A DNA stretch of 49,592 nt from Bordetella parapertussis (GCA_945862495.1 CAMAYM010000006.1:1-49592), one strand, 5' to 3'. Positions 27,083 through 35,333 are shown, counted from the stretch's first letter. The notes: generated from the sequence alone by a model not told the origin. Numbers and translations: made by a program.

Positions 27083-28075
27083 TCAAGTCAGTTTGATCAA
27101 CTGTTTACCAAAATTTTCACCTTTTAGGAGGCCGACAAAGGCTTCCGGTGCATTGGCAAGTCCTTCGGTAATCGACTCCCGAAACTTGAGTTTTCCCGCA
27201 ATGACTAGCGCATAGAGGCTTTCTCGAATGGCAGGCCACGTCTCAAGTTTGTCTGACACGATAAAGCCTTGGACACGTATGCGGTTGATCAAAATGGAGC
27301 GCAGCGTGCGATAGGCATGCGCCTCGCGGTTGAACTCAGACACCATGCCACAGAGCGCAATGCGCGAGGCAACATTCATGTGCGTCAGCAGGGTTTCAAA
27401 AATTGCGCCGCCTACATTTTCATACAAACAGTCAATGCCGGAGGGCAAGGCTGCCGCGAGTTCAGAGGCAAAATGTGCAGAGCGATGATCGACGCAGGCA
27501 TCAAAGCCGAGCACTTGCGTGACATAGTGACATTTTTCCGATCCACCCGCGATGCCGACGACACGGCAGCCGTTTAGCTTGGCGAGTTGTCCCACGACGC
27601 TGCCCACAGCGCCGGAGGCCGCATCCACCACCACGGTTTCGCCTTTTTGAGGCTGGCAAATATCAATAAGGCCCGTCCAGGCTGTAATGCCTGGCATGCC
27701 GAGTACGCCCAAATAAGCGGAGGGGCTGACGTGCTCCGTACGAATCAAGGTGACGGCACTCGCGTCCATGGCTGCAAATAATTGCCAGCCCGTCGCCGCG
27801 AGCACGGAGTCGCCGATGTTGAAAGCCGGTGTGTTGGACGCGATCACTTGGCCAACGGTTGACCCCACCATGCATTCGCCCACATTGACGCTACGCGCGT
27901 AGGATTTAGCCTCTGAGATTCGGCCCCGCATATAAGGGTCAAGCGACAGCCATTGGTTCTGAATCAGGACTTGACCCGGACTGGGGGAGGGAATTTCTGT
28001 TTCTTTCAATGAGAAATTGGCGGGTGTGACCCATCCTTCGGGTCGGCTAGCAAGGATGATTTGTAGGTTGCGCAT
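27083..28075 (-). CDS. NADP-dependent oxidoreductase, zinc-independent MDR family (CurA / LTB4 dehydrogenase type)
   Basis: A 330-residue medium-chain reductase that probably reduces the C=C bond of alpha,beta-unsaturated carbonyls with NADPH. The family start ILASRPEGWVTPANF is followed by WLSLDPYMRGRI and the Rossmann segment AASGAVGSVVGQLAKL...VVGIAGG (~150-185). No structural or catalytic zinc ligands are seen, consistent with this subgroup. The ATG at 28075 fits the family N-terminus; an upstream start at 28189 would overlap the divergent iorA region and add unrelated sequence. It is divergent from the molybdenum hydroxylase operon with a 140-base gap; any functional link is unproven. 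Confidence 0.88.
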   Translation of the reverse strand: MRNLQIILASRPEGWVTPANFSLKETEIPSPSPGQVLIQNQWLSLDPYMRGRISEAKSYARSVNVGECMVGSTVGQVIASNTPAFNIGDSVLAATGWQLFAAMDASAVTLIRTEHVSPSAYLGVLGMPGITAWTGLIDICQPQKGETVVVDAASGAVGSVVGQLAKLNGCRVVGIAGGSEKCHYVTQVLGFDACVDHRSAHFASELAAALPSGIDCLYENVGGAIFETLLTHMNVASRIALCGMVSEFNREAHAYRTLRSILINRIRVQGFIVSDKLETWPAIRESLYALVIAGKLKFRESITEGLANAPEAFVGLLKGENFGKQLIKLT

Positions 28076-28215
28076 AGAAGCGATATGTTCAATAAAATAT
28101 AGGGTATGCACTAGGCGGTGTGAAGCGTCGCGGAGTAGTAACTTTATACATGGATAATTTACGATTCGCTGCAACTCGTTTTGAGACAATCAAACACCAC
28201 AATGGGAGTTCCCAA

Positions 28216-28668
28216 ATGGCTATAAACCTGACCGTCAATGGCAAATCACACAGCATTGATGTTGATCCAAGCACTCCATTGCTTTGGGCGATTCGTGAAC
28301 AAGTCGGCTTGACTGGAACGAAATACGGCTGTGGTGTGGCGCAATGTGGCGCCTGTACGGTGATGCTCGACGGTCAAGCCATTCGTTCTTGTGTGATGCC
28401 TGTTTCTGCTGTCGCTGGTAAAAGTGTGCAGACGATTGAGGGTCTTGCGACGGATGGCAAGCTCACGAAATTACAGCAAGCATGGATCGATCATCAGGTT
28501 CCCCAATGTGGTTTTTGTCAATCCGGAATGCTGATGGCTGCGACAGATTTGCTCGCCAAAAATCCAAAGCCTACTGATGCGGACATCGATCAGGCGATTA
28601 CAAATATCTGTCGTTGCGGAAGCTTTCAAGAAGTTCGCGCCGCGATTCACTCAGTTGCTAAAGCTTAA
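28216..28668 (+). CDS. iorA: Molybdenum hydroxylase small subunit with two [2Fe-2S] clusters (IorA type)
   Basis: The 150-residue iron-sulfur subunit of an isoquinoline 1-oxidoreductase-like enzyme passes electrons from the molybdenum site of the large subunit to an acceptor. A plant-ferredoxin-type domain holds Cys39, Cys44, Cys47 and Cys59 (YGCGVAQCGACTVML). The helical domain holds Cys98, Cys101, Cys132 and Cys134 (CGFC...CRCG). The ATG at 28216 fits the family start (MAINLTVNGK) and has a GGGAG sequence upstream; the frame stays open further 5' but without homology. It is 11 bases before iorB. No FAD subunit is encoded, as is usual for this two-subunit class. Confidence 0.92.
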   Translation: MAINLTVNGKSHSIDVDPSTPLLWAIREQVGLTGTKYGCGVAQCGACTVMLDGQAIRSCVMPVSAVAGKSVQTIEGLATDGKLTKLQQAWIDHQVPQCGFCQSGMLMAATDLLAKNPKPTDADIDQAITNICRCGSFQEVRAAIHSVAKA

Positions 28669-28679
28669 GGGGTCCTCAC

Positions 28680-30869
28680 ATGAATGCTCGCGTCCCGAAT
28701 CCTTCCCGCAGACAATTTATTGTTGGCACAACTGCCGTCAGTACCGGTCTGGCCTTGGGCTTGCAGTTTCCTTTTAGTAGTTTGGCACAAGCGGCTGGCG
28801 CCACACCTGAAATCGGTGTGTGGGTCGTCATCAAGCCCGATGAGAAAGTCGTTGTCAGAGTCGTCCGCTCCGAGATGGGCCAAGGGACGATTACTGGCTT
28901 GGCACAAATGGTTGCCGAAGAGCTCGAATGTGACTGGAAAAATGTCACGACTGAGTATCCGACTCCCGGTGAAAGTCTCAAACGTAAAAACCCCTGGGGC
29001 TCATTCTCTACCGGCGGTAGCCGCGGTATTCGCACCTCTGAGCAGTATGTCCGCCAGGGCGGTGCAGCTGCCCGTATTATGCTGGTTCAGGCTGCAGCAG
29101 ATGGCTGGAAAGTGCCTGTCGCTGAGTGCCAAGTGTCTGAGGGTGTGATCACTCATAAGGCATCTGGTCGTAAAACAACCTATGGCAAAGTTGCTGAAGC
29201 GGCCTCCAAGTTTTCCGTGCCCAAAGACATCCCCCTTAAGGATCCTAAAGACTGGAAAATTATCGGTAAATCGGTGCAGCGTATTGATACGTTTGCTGAC
29301 AAAGTCACCGGCAAGCAGGTCTATGGCATGGACTTAGTCCTGCCTGGTATGTTGGTGGCAACGATTAAAGAGTCCCCCGTCTTTGGTGGCAAGCTCAAGA
29401 GCTTTGATGCCAGCAAGGTATCTGGCATGAAAGGCGTGAAAAAAGTGGTGCAAGTCAGTGACTCCGCTGTTGCAGTTGTCGCGGAGACTTTTTGGGTTGC
29501 CAAGACAGCAATGGATGCTTTGCCAATCGTCTGGGATGAAGGTCCAAATGCAAAAGTCTCCAGCGCCTCTATCGCTGCGATGCTCAAAGAAGGATTGACA
29601 GCTGATCAAGCCTTTGTGGGTAACCAGCGTGGTGACACCAAGGCTGCTTTGTCAGGCGCTGCCAAAAAGATTGAGTCGACCTATTTCTATCCCTTCCTCA
29701 ATCACGCTCCGATGGAAGTGATGAACGCAACGGCCAAGTGGACGCCAGAGCGTTGCGAGGCGTGGGTCCCAACCCAGGACGGCGAGGCCTCATTGGCTGC
29801 GGTCATCGCGGCTTCTGGTTTGCCAGCGGATAAGTGCGATGTCTACAAAATCAACTTGGGCGGTGGCTTCGGTCGTCGTGGTGCTTTCCAGGACTACACC
29901 ACACAGGCTGTCAATATCGCCAAGCAAATGCCTGGTGTTCCAGTCAAGCTCATCTGGACACGCGAAGAAGACATGACGCAGGGCCGCTACCATCCCGTCA
30001 TGATGTGCAAAATGACGGGTGCCTTTGATGCAAACAAAAAGTTGACCGGTGTGCATATGCGTTTGTCTGGTCAGTCGATTTTGGCTGCTGTTCGCCCAGC
30101 GATTGTTGAAAAAGACAAAGGCCGTGACATTTTGGTTTTTCAGGGTCTCATGGAAGGTGGTGAACACTCCATCGGTTATGAGTTCCCTAACCAGTTGATC
30201 GATCACGCGATGCGCAATACGCACGTGCCTCCAGGTTTCTGGCGTGGCGTGAACGTCAATCAAAATGCGATCTTTATCGAGTGTTTCATGGATGAGCTCG
30301 CGCACGAGGCTGGAATGGATCCCGTTGCGTTCCGTCGTCAGTTCATGGCCAAGTTCCCCCGCAACTTAGCGGCGCTCAATGCTGTCGCTGATGGGATTGG
30401 TTGGAGCAAGCCAGCGCCAAAGGGTGTTCATCGCGGCATTGCGCAAATGATGTCGTTTGGCAGCTATGTGGCCGCAGCCTGCGAACTCTCTGTGACGGAC
30501 GGCACCAAAGTCAAGATTCACCGCATTGTGGCGGCGACTGATTGTGGCTATGCAGTCAACCCAGCTCAAATTGAGCGTCAAGTGTCGGGCTCTTTTGTCT
30601 ACGGCTTATCCGCTTTGTTTGAAGAAGAGTGCACAATCAAAGACGGGCGTGTTGAACAAAAGAACTTTGATACTTTTAATTCGATTCGCCTCAAACAAAT
30701 GCCTAAGGTTGAAACGATCATTATTCAAGGTGGTGGTAAGGCTTGGGGTGGCATTGGTGAGCCGACCATCAGCGTGGCTGCGCCTGCCGTATTGAATGCC
30801 ATCTTTAGCGCAACCGGTAAGCGTTTGCGTGACGTGCCTTTGAAAAATAGTGGTATGACGTTGGTATGA
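28680..30869 (+). CDS. iorB: Molybdenum hydroxylase large subunit, Tat-exported (IorB type)
   Basis: The 729-residue molybdopterin-binding subunit of the xanthine oxidase family, closest in pattern to isoquinoline 1-oxidoreductase beta or aldehyde dehydrogenase large subunits. A twin-arginine signal (PSRRQFIVG, Arg10-Arg11, then a hydrophobic stretch) indicates folded export with iorA to the periplasm. Motifs include GGGFGRRG near residue 396 and GGIGEPTIS near the C-terminus, with Glu694 as the likely catalytic base. The substrate cannot be read from sequence. Its stop overlaps the soxX start (ATGA), tying it to the cytochrome genes that follow, which could receive its electrons. Confidence 0.92.
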   Translation: MNARVPNPSRRQFIVGTTAVSTGLALGLQFPFSSLAQAAGATPEIGVWVVIKPDEKVVVRVVRSEMGQGTITGLAQMVAEELECDWKNVTTEYPTPGESLKRKNPWGSFSTGGSRGIRTSEQYVRQGGAAARIMLVQAAADGWKVPVAECQVSEGVITHKASGRKTTYGKVAEAASKFSVPKDIPLKDPKDWKIIGKSVQRIDTFADKVTGKQVYGMDLVLPGMLVATIKESPVFGGKLKSFDASKVSGMKGVKKVVQVSDSAVAVVAETFWVAKTAMDALPIVWDEGPNAKVSSASIAAMLKEGLTADQAFVGNQRGDTKAALSGAAKKIESTYFYPFLNHAPMEVMNATAKWTPERCEAWVPTQDGEASLAAVIAASGLPADKCDVYKINLGGGFGRRGAFQDYTTQAVNIAKQMPGVPVKLIWTREEDMTQGRYHPVMMCKMTGAFDANKKLTGVHMRLSGQSILAAVRPAIVEKDKGRDILVFQGLMEGGEHSIGYEFPNQLIDHAMRNTHVPPGFWRGVNVNQNAIFIECFMDELAHEAGMDPVAFRRQFMAKFPRNLAALNAVADGIGWSKPAPKGVHRGIAQMMSFGSYVAAACELSVTDGTKVKIHRIVAATDCGYAVNPAQIERQVSGSFVYGLSALFEEECTIKDGRVEQKNFDTFNSIRLKQMPKVETIIIQGGGKAWGGIGEPTISVAAPAVLNAIFSATGKRLRDVPLKNSGMTLV

Positions 30870-31321
30870 CGCTGAGAGTGATTGGGTGGTGGCTAAAGGT
30901 TTGCCTTGTTTTTTTAGCCCCTCCCATCACGCTTGCTCAGCCAAGCGGGTCAAATACGGTTGAAGGGGATGTCATTGTTGACTCCCTTTCTGGTATCGTG
31001 GGAGATCCTGTACGTGGTCGAGTGATTGTCCTAAGCCGTCAAACCGGTCTGTGTATTTTGTGTCACAGCGGTCCGTTTCCTGAAGAGCGTTTTCAAGGTA
31101 ATTTGGCACCCGATTTAGCGCTGAGTGCTGCTAGACTGTCTGAAAGTCAGTTGCGGGCGAGGCTGGTAGATGCCCGCCGTTTTAATCCAGACACGATCAT
31201 GCCGCCTTATTTCACCAAGGACCATGGCACGCGGGTTGCGCCTCAATTTGCCAACAAGACCTTGCTAAGTGCGCAGGAAATCGAGGATGTTTTGGCATTC
31301 TTAATGAGTTTAAAGCCATGA
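30866..31321 (+). CDS. soxX: Sulfur-oxidation c-type cytochrome SoxX
   Basis: A 151-residue periplasmic monohaem cytochrome. A Sec signal peptide (1-~25, ending LAQ) precedes a haem site GLCILCHSG (Cys63, Cys66, His67) and a probable Met112 ligand in DTIMPPYF. The sequence SRQTGLCILCHSGPFPEE is typical of SoxX, the partner of SoxA in the SoxXA complex that oxidatively attaches a sulfur compound to the SoxY cysteine. Start and stop overlap both neighbours by the ATGA arrangement. Preceding it with a molybdenum hydroxylase rather than other sox genes is unusual. Confidence 0.92.
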   Translation: MTLRVIGWWLKVCLVFLAPPITLAQPSGSNTVEGDVIVDSLSGIVGDPVRGRVIVLSRQTGLCILCHSGPFPEERFQGNLAPDLALSAARLSESQLRARLVDARRFNPDTIMPPYFTKDHGTRVAPQFANKTLLSAQEIEDVLAFLMSLKP

Positions 31322-31770
31322 CCACAAACCGTAGAACTTTTATCGCTGCAATCGGGACTGTCAGCCTTATCCCATGGCTCAAGGCCCATGCTTCGGTGCC
31401 CGAAGCGACCGCAGCTATTCAAAAAATAATTGGCAACAAGCCCCTTCAAACAGGCCGTGTCACCCTAGACATCGCCCCTTTGGTGGAGAACGGCAATCTC
31501 GTCCCCATGAGCGTATTGGTGGATAGTCCAATGACGCAGGCAGACCATGTTAAAGCGGTGCATGTGATTTCCGAAGGCAATCCTCTTCCCAGTGTGGTGA
31601 GTTTTTACTTTGGGCCGCGTGCTGGCCGCGCTGTGATCAGTACGCGGATACGGTTATTAACGTCTCAACGCCTTTGGGCGATTGCCGAAATGAATGATGG
31701 TTCATTTTGGCAGGGGCATGCCAATACGCTCGTTACGCTTGCTGCCTGTACAGAGGATATATTGGTATGA
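31318..31770 (+). CDS. soxY: SoxY-like sulfur carrier protein with altered C-terminus
   Basis: A 150-residue Tat-exported protein (NRRTFIAAIG, Arg5-Arg6) of the SoxY family, with an immunoglobulin-like fold segment IAPLVENGNLVPMSVLV. Standard SoxY ends in GGCGG, whose Cys carries the sulfur substrate. Here the equivalent region reads LVTLAACTEDILV: one cysteine (Cys144) remains, with Ala-Ala in place of Gly-Gly and six further residues after it. The carrier arm may therefore be less flexible or serve a different partner. There is no frameshift sign, because the stop lies in an ATGA overlap with soxZ. Family assignment is supported by the soxZ and soxXA neighbours. Confidence 0.88.
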   Translation: MTTNRRTFIAAIGTVSLIPWLKAHASVPEATAAIQKIIGNKPLQTGRVTLDIAPLVENGNLVPMSVLVDSPMTQADHVKAVHVISEGNPLPSVVSFYFGPRAGRAVISTRIRLLTSQRLWAIAEMNDGSFWQGHANTLVTLAACTEDILV

Positions 31771-32099
31771 GTAAAACTTCTCGCACAGTAGTCTCCATGG
31801 CAAAGACCGCGACGCGGGGCGAGGTTGTTCCGATTCGCGTAATCGTTCAGCACGACATGGAGTCTGGTTTTAGACATACCGAGCGCGGTGTCCGTGTTGA
31901 GAGAGATATCATTCGAGAATTCATTTGTACGTATGACGGGGTAGAGGTGTTTCGCGCTGAGTTGCATCCTGCTGTCGGCGCGAACCCAACCTTCAGTTTT
32001 TTCACTGTCGCGACTCAAACTGGAACGCTTGAGTTTAAGTGGAAGGGCGATAATGACTACGCCTCCAGTGTTTCTAGCCAATTGACGGTCACGGGCTAG
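31767..32099 (+). CDS. soxZ: SoxZ-like partner of SoxY
   Basis: A 110-residue protein that pairs with SoxY as the SoxYZ carrier. The family pattern GEVVPIRVIVQHDMESGFRH and TFSFFTVATQTGTLEFKW is clear. It has no signal peptide, as expected for a protein exported in complex with Tat-dependent SoxY. The start is the ATG of an ATGA overlap with the soxY stop; longer upstream frames lie inside soxY and lack homology. The soxA gene begins two bases after the last base of its stop codon. Confidence 0.92.
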   Translation: MSKTSRTVVSMAKTATRGEVVPIRVIVQHDMESGFRHTERGVRVERDIIREFICTYDGVEVFRAELHPAVGANPTFSFFTVATQTGTLEFKWKGDNDYASSVSSQLTVTG

Positions 32100-32100
32100 C

Positions 32101-32934
32101 GTGCGTCTGTTTTCAATGGCAACCGTCATGCGCGTGTTGCGGCCATCCTTACTCTTGGTCTTCTTTTTTTTGGGTTGGCAAACGGCACGGGCTCAACCAA
32201 CGCTTGGCGCTGCAGCAGCAAGCGCGTCAAAGACGCCAGAAAAACATCAATCCAGTTATTTACTGATGTCTCCTGCGACGCGTGCGATGCAGGATGACGA
32301 AGCACTCAACCCCGCGACCTTTTGGGTAATGGATGGGCAAACGCTTTGGAATGCGCCTGCAGGTAAAAAAAGCATTTCCTGTGCGCAGTGCCATGGGGAT
32401 GCCGCCGTCTCAATGAAGGGAGTCGCCGCAAGCTTTCCTAAAATGGTGCATAAAACGTTGTTGAGCCTTGAAGGCCAAATCAACATGTGTCGCCAAAACA
32501 AGCAAGAGGCTGCACCGTTTGCGCTTGAAAGCAAACCCTTATTATCGATGTCGAGTTATCTAGGCAACGTTTCCAAAGGCATGCCGATTACGGTTGCACG
32601 TACACCCAGTAATGCTGCCGATCTTGATGAAGGTCAGCGTTTATTTGAGCAGCGCATCGGGCAGCTCAATTTATCTTGTGCCCAATGTCATGCAGAGAGA
32701 GCGGGCCTCAAACTCGGTGGCAACCTTATTCCTGAGGCGCATCCGACGGGCTACCCGATATATAGACTCGAATGGCAGACGGTCGGATCGTTACAACGAC
32801 GCTTGCGAAACTGCATGACGGGTGTGCGTGCGGAACCCTATGCGTTAGGCGCAAAAGAGTTAGTGCAGCTCGAACTCTTTTTGATGTGGCGCGCACGCGG
32901 CATGCCGCTTGAAACGCCTGGCGTGCGACCTTAG
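32101..32934 (+). CDS. soxA: Dihaem cytochrome SoxA
   Basis: A periplasmic cytochrome subunit of SoxXA, 277 residues from a GTG start; ATG codons at 32116 and 32128 are alternatives and would still keep the signal peptide (FFFLGWQTARA). Two haem sites are present, both CAQCH (Cys94/Cys97/His98 and Cys193/Cys196/His197), so this is the dihaem type. The C-terminal NCMTGVRAEPY provides Cys238, the expected modified-cysteine haem ligand, followed by LELFLMWRARGMPLETP. All residues expected for a working SoxA are there. The gene ends 4 bases inside the convergent phosphatase gene, and no soxB, soxC or soxD follows. Confidence 0.92.
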   Translation: MRLFSMATVMRVLRPSLLLVFFFLGWQTARAQPTLGAAAASASKTPEKHQSSYLLMSPATRAMQDDEALNPATFWVMDGQTLWNAPAGKKSISCAQCHGDAAVSMKGVAASFPKMVHKTLLSLEGQINMCRQNKQEAAPFALESKPLLSMSSYLGNVSKGMPITVARTPSNAADLDEGQRLFEQRIGQLNLSCAQCHAERAGLKLGGNLIPEAHPTGYPIYRLEWQTVGSLQRRLRNCMTGVRAEPYALGAKELVQLELFLMWRARGMPLETPGVRP

Positions 32935-33545
32935 CCTCCCGACAGGCTGTGTTCACCCTCGGCGAGTCCAGTCCCCACTAAATGCATCGCGCAGTTCACA
33001 AGCTCAGCTTGATGCGGCGATTGTGCGGAGACCGTTGTCAGGGATGTGTTGCTAATACGTTCTGGAATGTGGTGATGTCCGCGGTCGATATTATTTTCTA
33101 ATAAGGCTTTGATAACTAAGCCGTGGCTGACCACAACGAGAGGGCCATCCAGACGCGCTCTGAGTTCGGCTGCAAAGGCCAGTGCTTCGGTGACACGCGC
33201 GTGAAAGTCGGCCATCGACTCGCCATTCGCAGGTGCTTCGAGCATGTCCATGGCATTAAAGCTCAAGGTGTCATGCGGACGTCCGCGTAGGTCGCCAAAG
33301 TTGCGCTCCCATAACAATTCTGTAGGAATGGGCGTGAGACCCGTGTGACGGCTAATCGCCCCTGCTGTCTGCCAGGCGCGCGGCATATCGCTTGCTAAGA
33401 TCGCAGCGGGTTTCAGAGCGCGCACGCGTTGAGCCATATGCTCCGCCTGTGCCAGGCCGCGCGGAGCCAAGGGCGTATCAGCAGGCTGTATCGTACGTGC
33501 TGCATTGAGTAGTGTTTCACCGTGGCGAATAAAGATAATCGACAT
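32931..33545 (-). CDS. Histidine phosphatase family protein (phosphoglycerate mutase-like)
   Basis: A 204-residue branch-1 histidine phosphatase. The catalytic motif FIRHGET is at 5-11 (His8 is phosphorylated), with a probable acid in ERNFGDLRG and a second histidine in VVSHGLV near 141. The exact substrate cannot be told: the superfamily includes phosphoglycerate mutases, alpha-ribazole phosphatases and protein phosphatases. No signal peptide is visible, so it is cytoplasmic. It overlaps the end of soxA by 4 bases on the other strand and lies 31 bases downstream of the M23 peptidase gene. Confidence 0.9.
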   Translation of the reverse strand: MSIIFIRHGETLLNAARTIQPADTPLAPRGLAQAEHMAQRVRALKPAAILASDMPRAWQTAGAISRHTGLTPIPTELLWERNFGDLRGRPHDTLSFNAMDMLEAPANGESMADFHARVTEALAFAAELRARLDGPLVVVSHGLVIKALLENNIDRGHHHIPERISNTSLTTVSAQSPHQAELVNCAMHLVGTGLAEGEHSLSGG

Positions 33546-33576
33546 TGTTTCTTCCTTGTATCCACCACGTTAAGAA

Positions 33577-34467
33577 TTAGGGCGTAAACATCCCGATAAA
33601 AATAGCGGGATCGACGCGTGCATCATTGAGGCTGACATTCCAGTGGAGATGTGCACCAGTTACACGACCTGTGGCGCCGACTTTGCCAAGTACTTGCCCG
33701 CGTGCCAATGGCTCTCCCGTTTTGACATCGATTGTCGACAAGTGACAAAACATACTGATCATGCCTTGCCCATGATCGACAAATACAGTTTTTCCATTAA
33801 AAAAATAATCACCGACCAAAATAACGCGTCCAGCAGCAGGCGTCTGAACAGGCGTGCCTGTTGGCACTGCAAAATCGAGTCCAGAGTGCGGCGCGCGAGG
33901 CTGGTCATTAAAGAAACGCTTGAGTCCAAATGGGCTGGACAGTGGGCCTTTGACCGGTCTGTCTAAGAGAAAATTACTGGGCTGCTGTGCGCTAAATACT
34001 TGATACGCATCATCTTGAAGTTTTTTTTCACGTTCGTATCGCGCGAGGTCCTCTGGGCTGAGGTCTACATGCTTATTTGTTTTGAGCGTAATGCGCTGCT
34101 CACGATATTTTTTGTCGCCTACCGTAAAGCCATACATTGAGCTCTTGGAACCCTGAACGACCTCAAGGTGTTGAGCGCCAACCGTAGCGGAAAGCGGAAT
34201 ACCCACGATAGCAACCCACTTTCCTGTATCCGTGCGCGTTACGAGCACGGGTTTGTCCATGTAACGGGCTGTGGGTGGGGGGCGATTTGAGGCCTTCGAT
34301 TGGCCGGAGATTTCAACAATCGCCACGCCTCCCGGAACGGCCTGATTGAGGATGTTAAGTTGCGCTTCAGTGACAACCGCAGCGCTTGAATATGTCGATA
34401 CCACAAGTGCAGCAAGTAAAAAAAGAATATTGCACAGACCCGCTTTTAAGCTGATGAACGTGGTCAA
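33577..34467 (-). CDS. M23 family metallopeptidase (LytM-type)
   Basis: A secreted or periplasmic zinc peptidase of about 296 residues, likely acting on peptidoglycan cross-links. A signal peptide (ILFLLAALVVSTYSSAA) is followed by a beta-rich N-terminal domain and the LytM domain at ~170-295. Its zinc and catalytic residues are present in HSGLDFA (HxxxD), FCHLS and GAHLHW (HxH), so it is probably active and not an EnvC-type activator. TTG at 34467 forms a TTGA overlap with the dsbB stop and has GGAAG upstream; TTG at 34482 is an alternative. Start position is uncertain, family assignment is firm. Confidence 0.9.
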   Translation of the reverse strand: MTTFISLKAGLCNILFLLAALVVSTYSSAAVVTEAQLNILNQAVPGGVAIVEISGQSKASNRPPPTARYMDKPVLVTRTDTGKWVAIVGIPLSATVGAQHLEVVQGSKSSMYGFTVGDKKYREQRITLKTNKHVDLSPEDLARYEREKKLQDDAYQVFSAQQPSNFLLDRPVKGPLSSPFGLKRFFNDQPRAPHSGLDFAVPTGTPVQTPAAGRVILVGDYFFNGKTVFVDHGQGMISMFCHLSTIDVKTGEPLARGQVLGKVGATGRVTGAHLHWNVSLNDARVDPAIFIGMFTP

Positions 34468-35060
34468 GACCAAAACTTCCAAAGATATTCTGTTGGATTG
34501 TCAGGGCATGCCCCAAATTGACACACCATCAGTGCGCTGACGAGATTGGCGGCGGCAATCAGAAAAAAGAGGCCAATCAGAAGTGTGGCGATTCGTTTGT
34601 TAAGTAGTGGGGGGCTGGATAGTTGAACGCGGGATTCAGAAAGTTGATTACGATCCAGACAAAGCATCACTGCGCAAAACACCATCATGACGACAAAGGA
34701 AATAAAACCCCAAGTATAAAAGTGCAACCCGAAGAGCGTCGAGCCGTAACCGGTATCACCCGGCGCGATATGCAGCAGGATTTGTCGACCAGAGGCCGTC
34801 GCACCTCCCAATGCCGAAGCGAGAATAATGGCGTAATGCACGGGAGATGCGCCAAAGCGAACATTGAGCATCATGCCGATGCCTGCAAGCGTCAGTGCGA
34901 CTCGTTGTAGCTGGCACAGCGGGCAAGGGAGCTCGTTAAAAAATATCTGCCAGTACAGCGCTTCGAGCAAAGAGCCGCAAACTGCCGCCAACGCAAAGGC
35001 GTTGAGCCAGAAAGACAGGCCTTGGCCAGTGGTGCTTTGTGAACGATTCGAGTATTCCAT
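34464..35060 (-). CDS. dsbB: Disulfide bond formation protein B family
   Basis: A 198-residue inner membrane quinone-linked oxidoreductase that reoxidises a DsbA-type protein. The N-terminal CPLC motif (Cys46, Cys49) is in a short loop between the first two of about five membrane helices. The second cysteine pair is at the C-terminal end (CQFGACPDN, Cys180 and Cys185), not in a loop between helices 3 and 4 as in E. coli DsbB. This layout belongs to a DsbB-like subgroup that carries GYGSTLFGLHFYTWG. The small DUF5993 gene precedes it by 9 bases and the M23 peptidase gene overlaps its stop. Confidence 0.9.
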   Translation of the reverse strand: MEYSNRSQSTTGQGLSFWLNAFALAAVCGSLLEALYWQIFFNELPCPLCQLQRVALTLAGIGMMLNVRFGASPVHYAIILASALGGATASGRQILLHIAPGDTGYGSTLFGLHFYTWGFISFVVMMVFCAVMLCLDRNQLSESRVQLSSPPLLNKRIATLLIGLFFLIAAANLVSALMVCQFGACPDNPTEYLWKFWS

Positions 35061-35069
35061 GGCCGACCT

Positions 35070-35228
35070 TTAAAGAGAAATATTGAGTTTGTCGGACATG
35101 TGGTAGTTGAGCCACACCAGAAAGATCAAAAAGGTGATGCTCCAGCTGATGATGGCGGGCATTCTTTCACCCCGCATGGTCAAACCAATTGCGACGAGGG
35201 CAGTTAAAAAAGGCAGCATCATAATCAT
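35070..35228 (-). CDS. DUF5993 family small membrane protein
   Basis: A 52-residue product, MIMMLPFLTALVAIGLTM... to NYHMSDKLNISL, with two hydrophobic helices separated by a short basic stretch (MRGERMP). It matches the short DUF5993 proteins that sit next to the same dsbB subgroup. AGGAAG lies about 10 bases upstream of the ATG at 35228, and the stop is 9 bases before dsbB, so it is very likely translated as part of that operon. Function is unknown; a helper role for DsbB in the membrane is a reasonable guess. Confidence 0.82.
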   Translation of the reverse strand: MIMMLPFLTALVAIGLTMRGERMPAIISWSITFLIFLVWLNYHMSDKLNISL

Positions 35229-35265
35229 GGGGTGACTTCCTATTGGGGTCTGTCTGGAGTGATAC

Positions 35266-35293
35266 TCGATAAGCTTAACATTCAGCGTTGCAA
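35266..35293 (-). promoter_or_regulatory. Possible promoter for the DUF5993-dsbB-M23 operon
   Basis: On the minus strand TTGCAA (35293-35288) and TATCGA (35271-35266) are spaced by 16 bases, about 38 bases before the DUF5993 start. Both match consensus only partly. Confidence 0.25.
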
Positions 35294-35333
35294 TAGAGAT
35301 GACAGTTCTGTTAAGGATGCGTGATATTTAGGA

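Noticed and set aside
27071..27097. ATCAAAC/GTTTGAT inverted repeat between the DUF1854 and oxidoreductase genes
   Set aside because: Only 7 bp with a 13-base loop, partly inside the oxidoreductase coding end and with no T tract.
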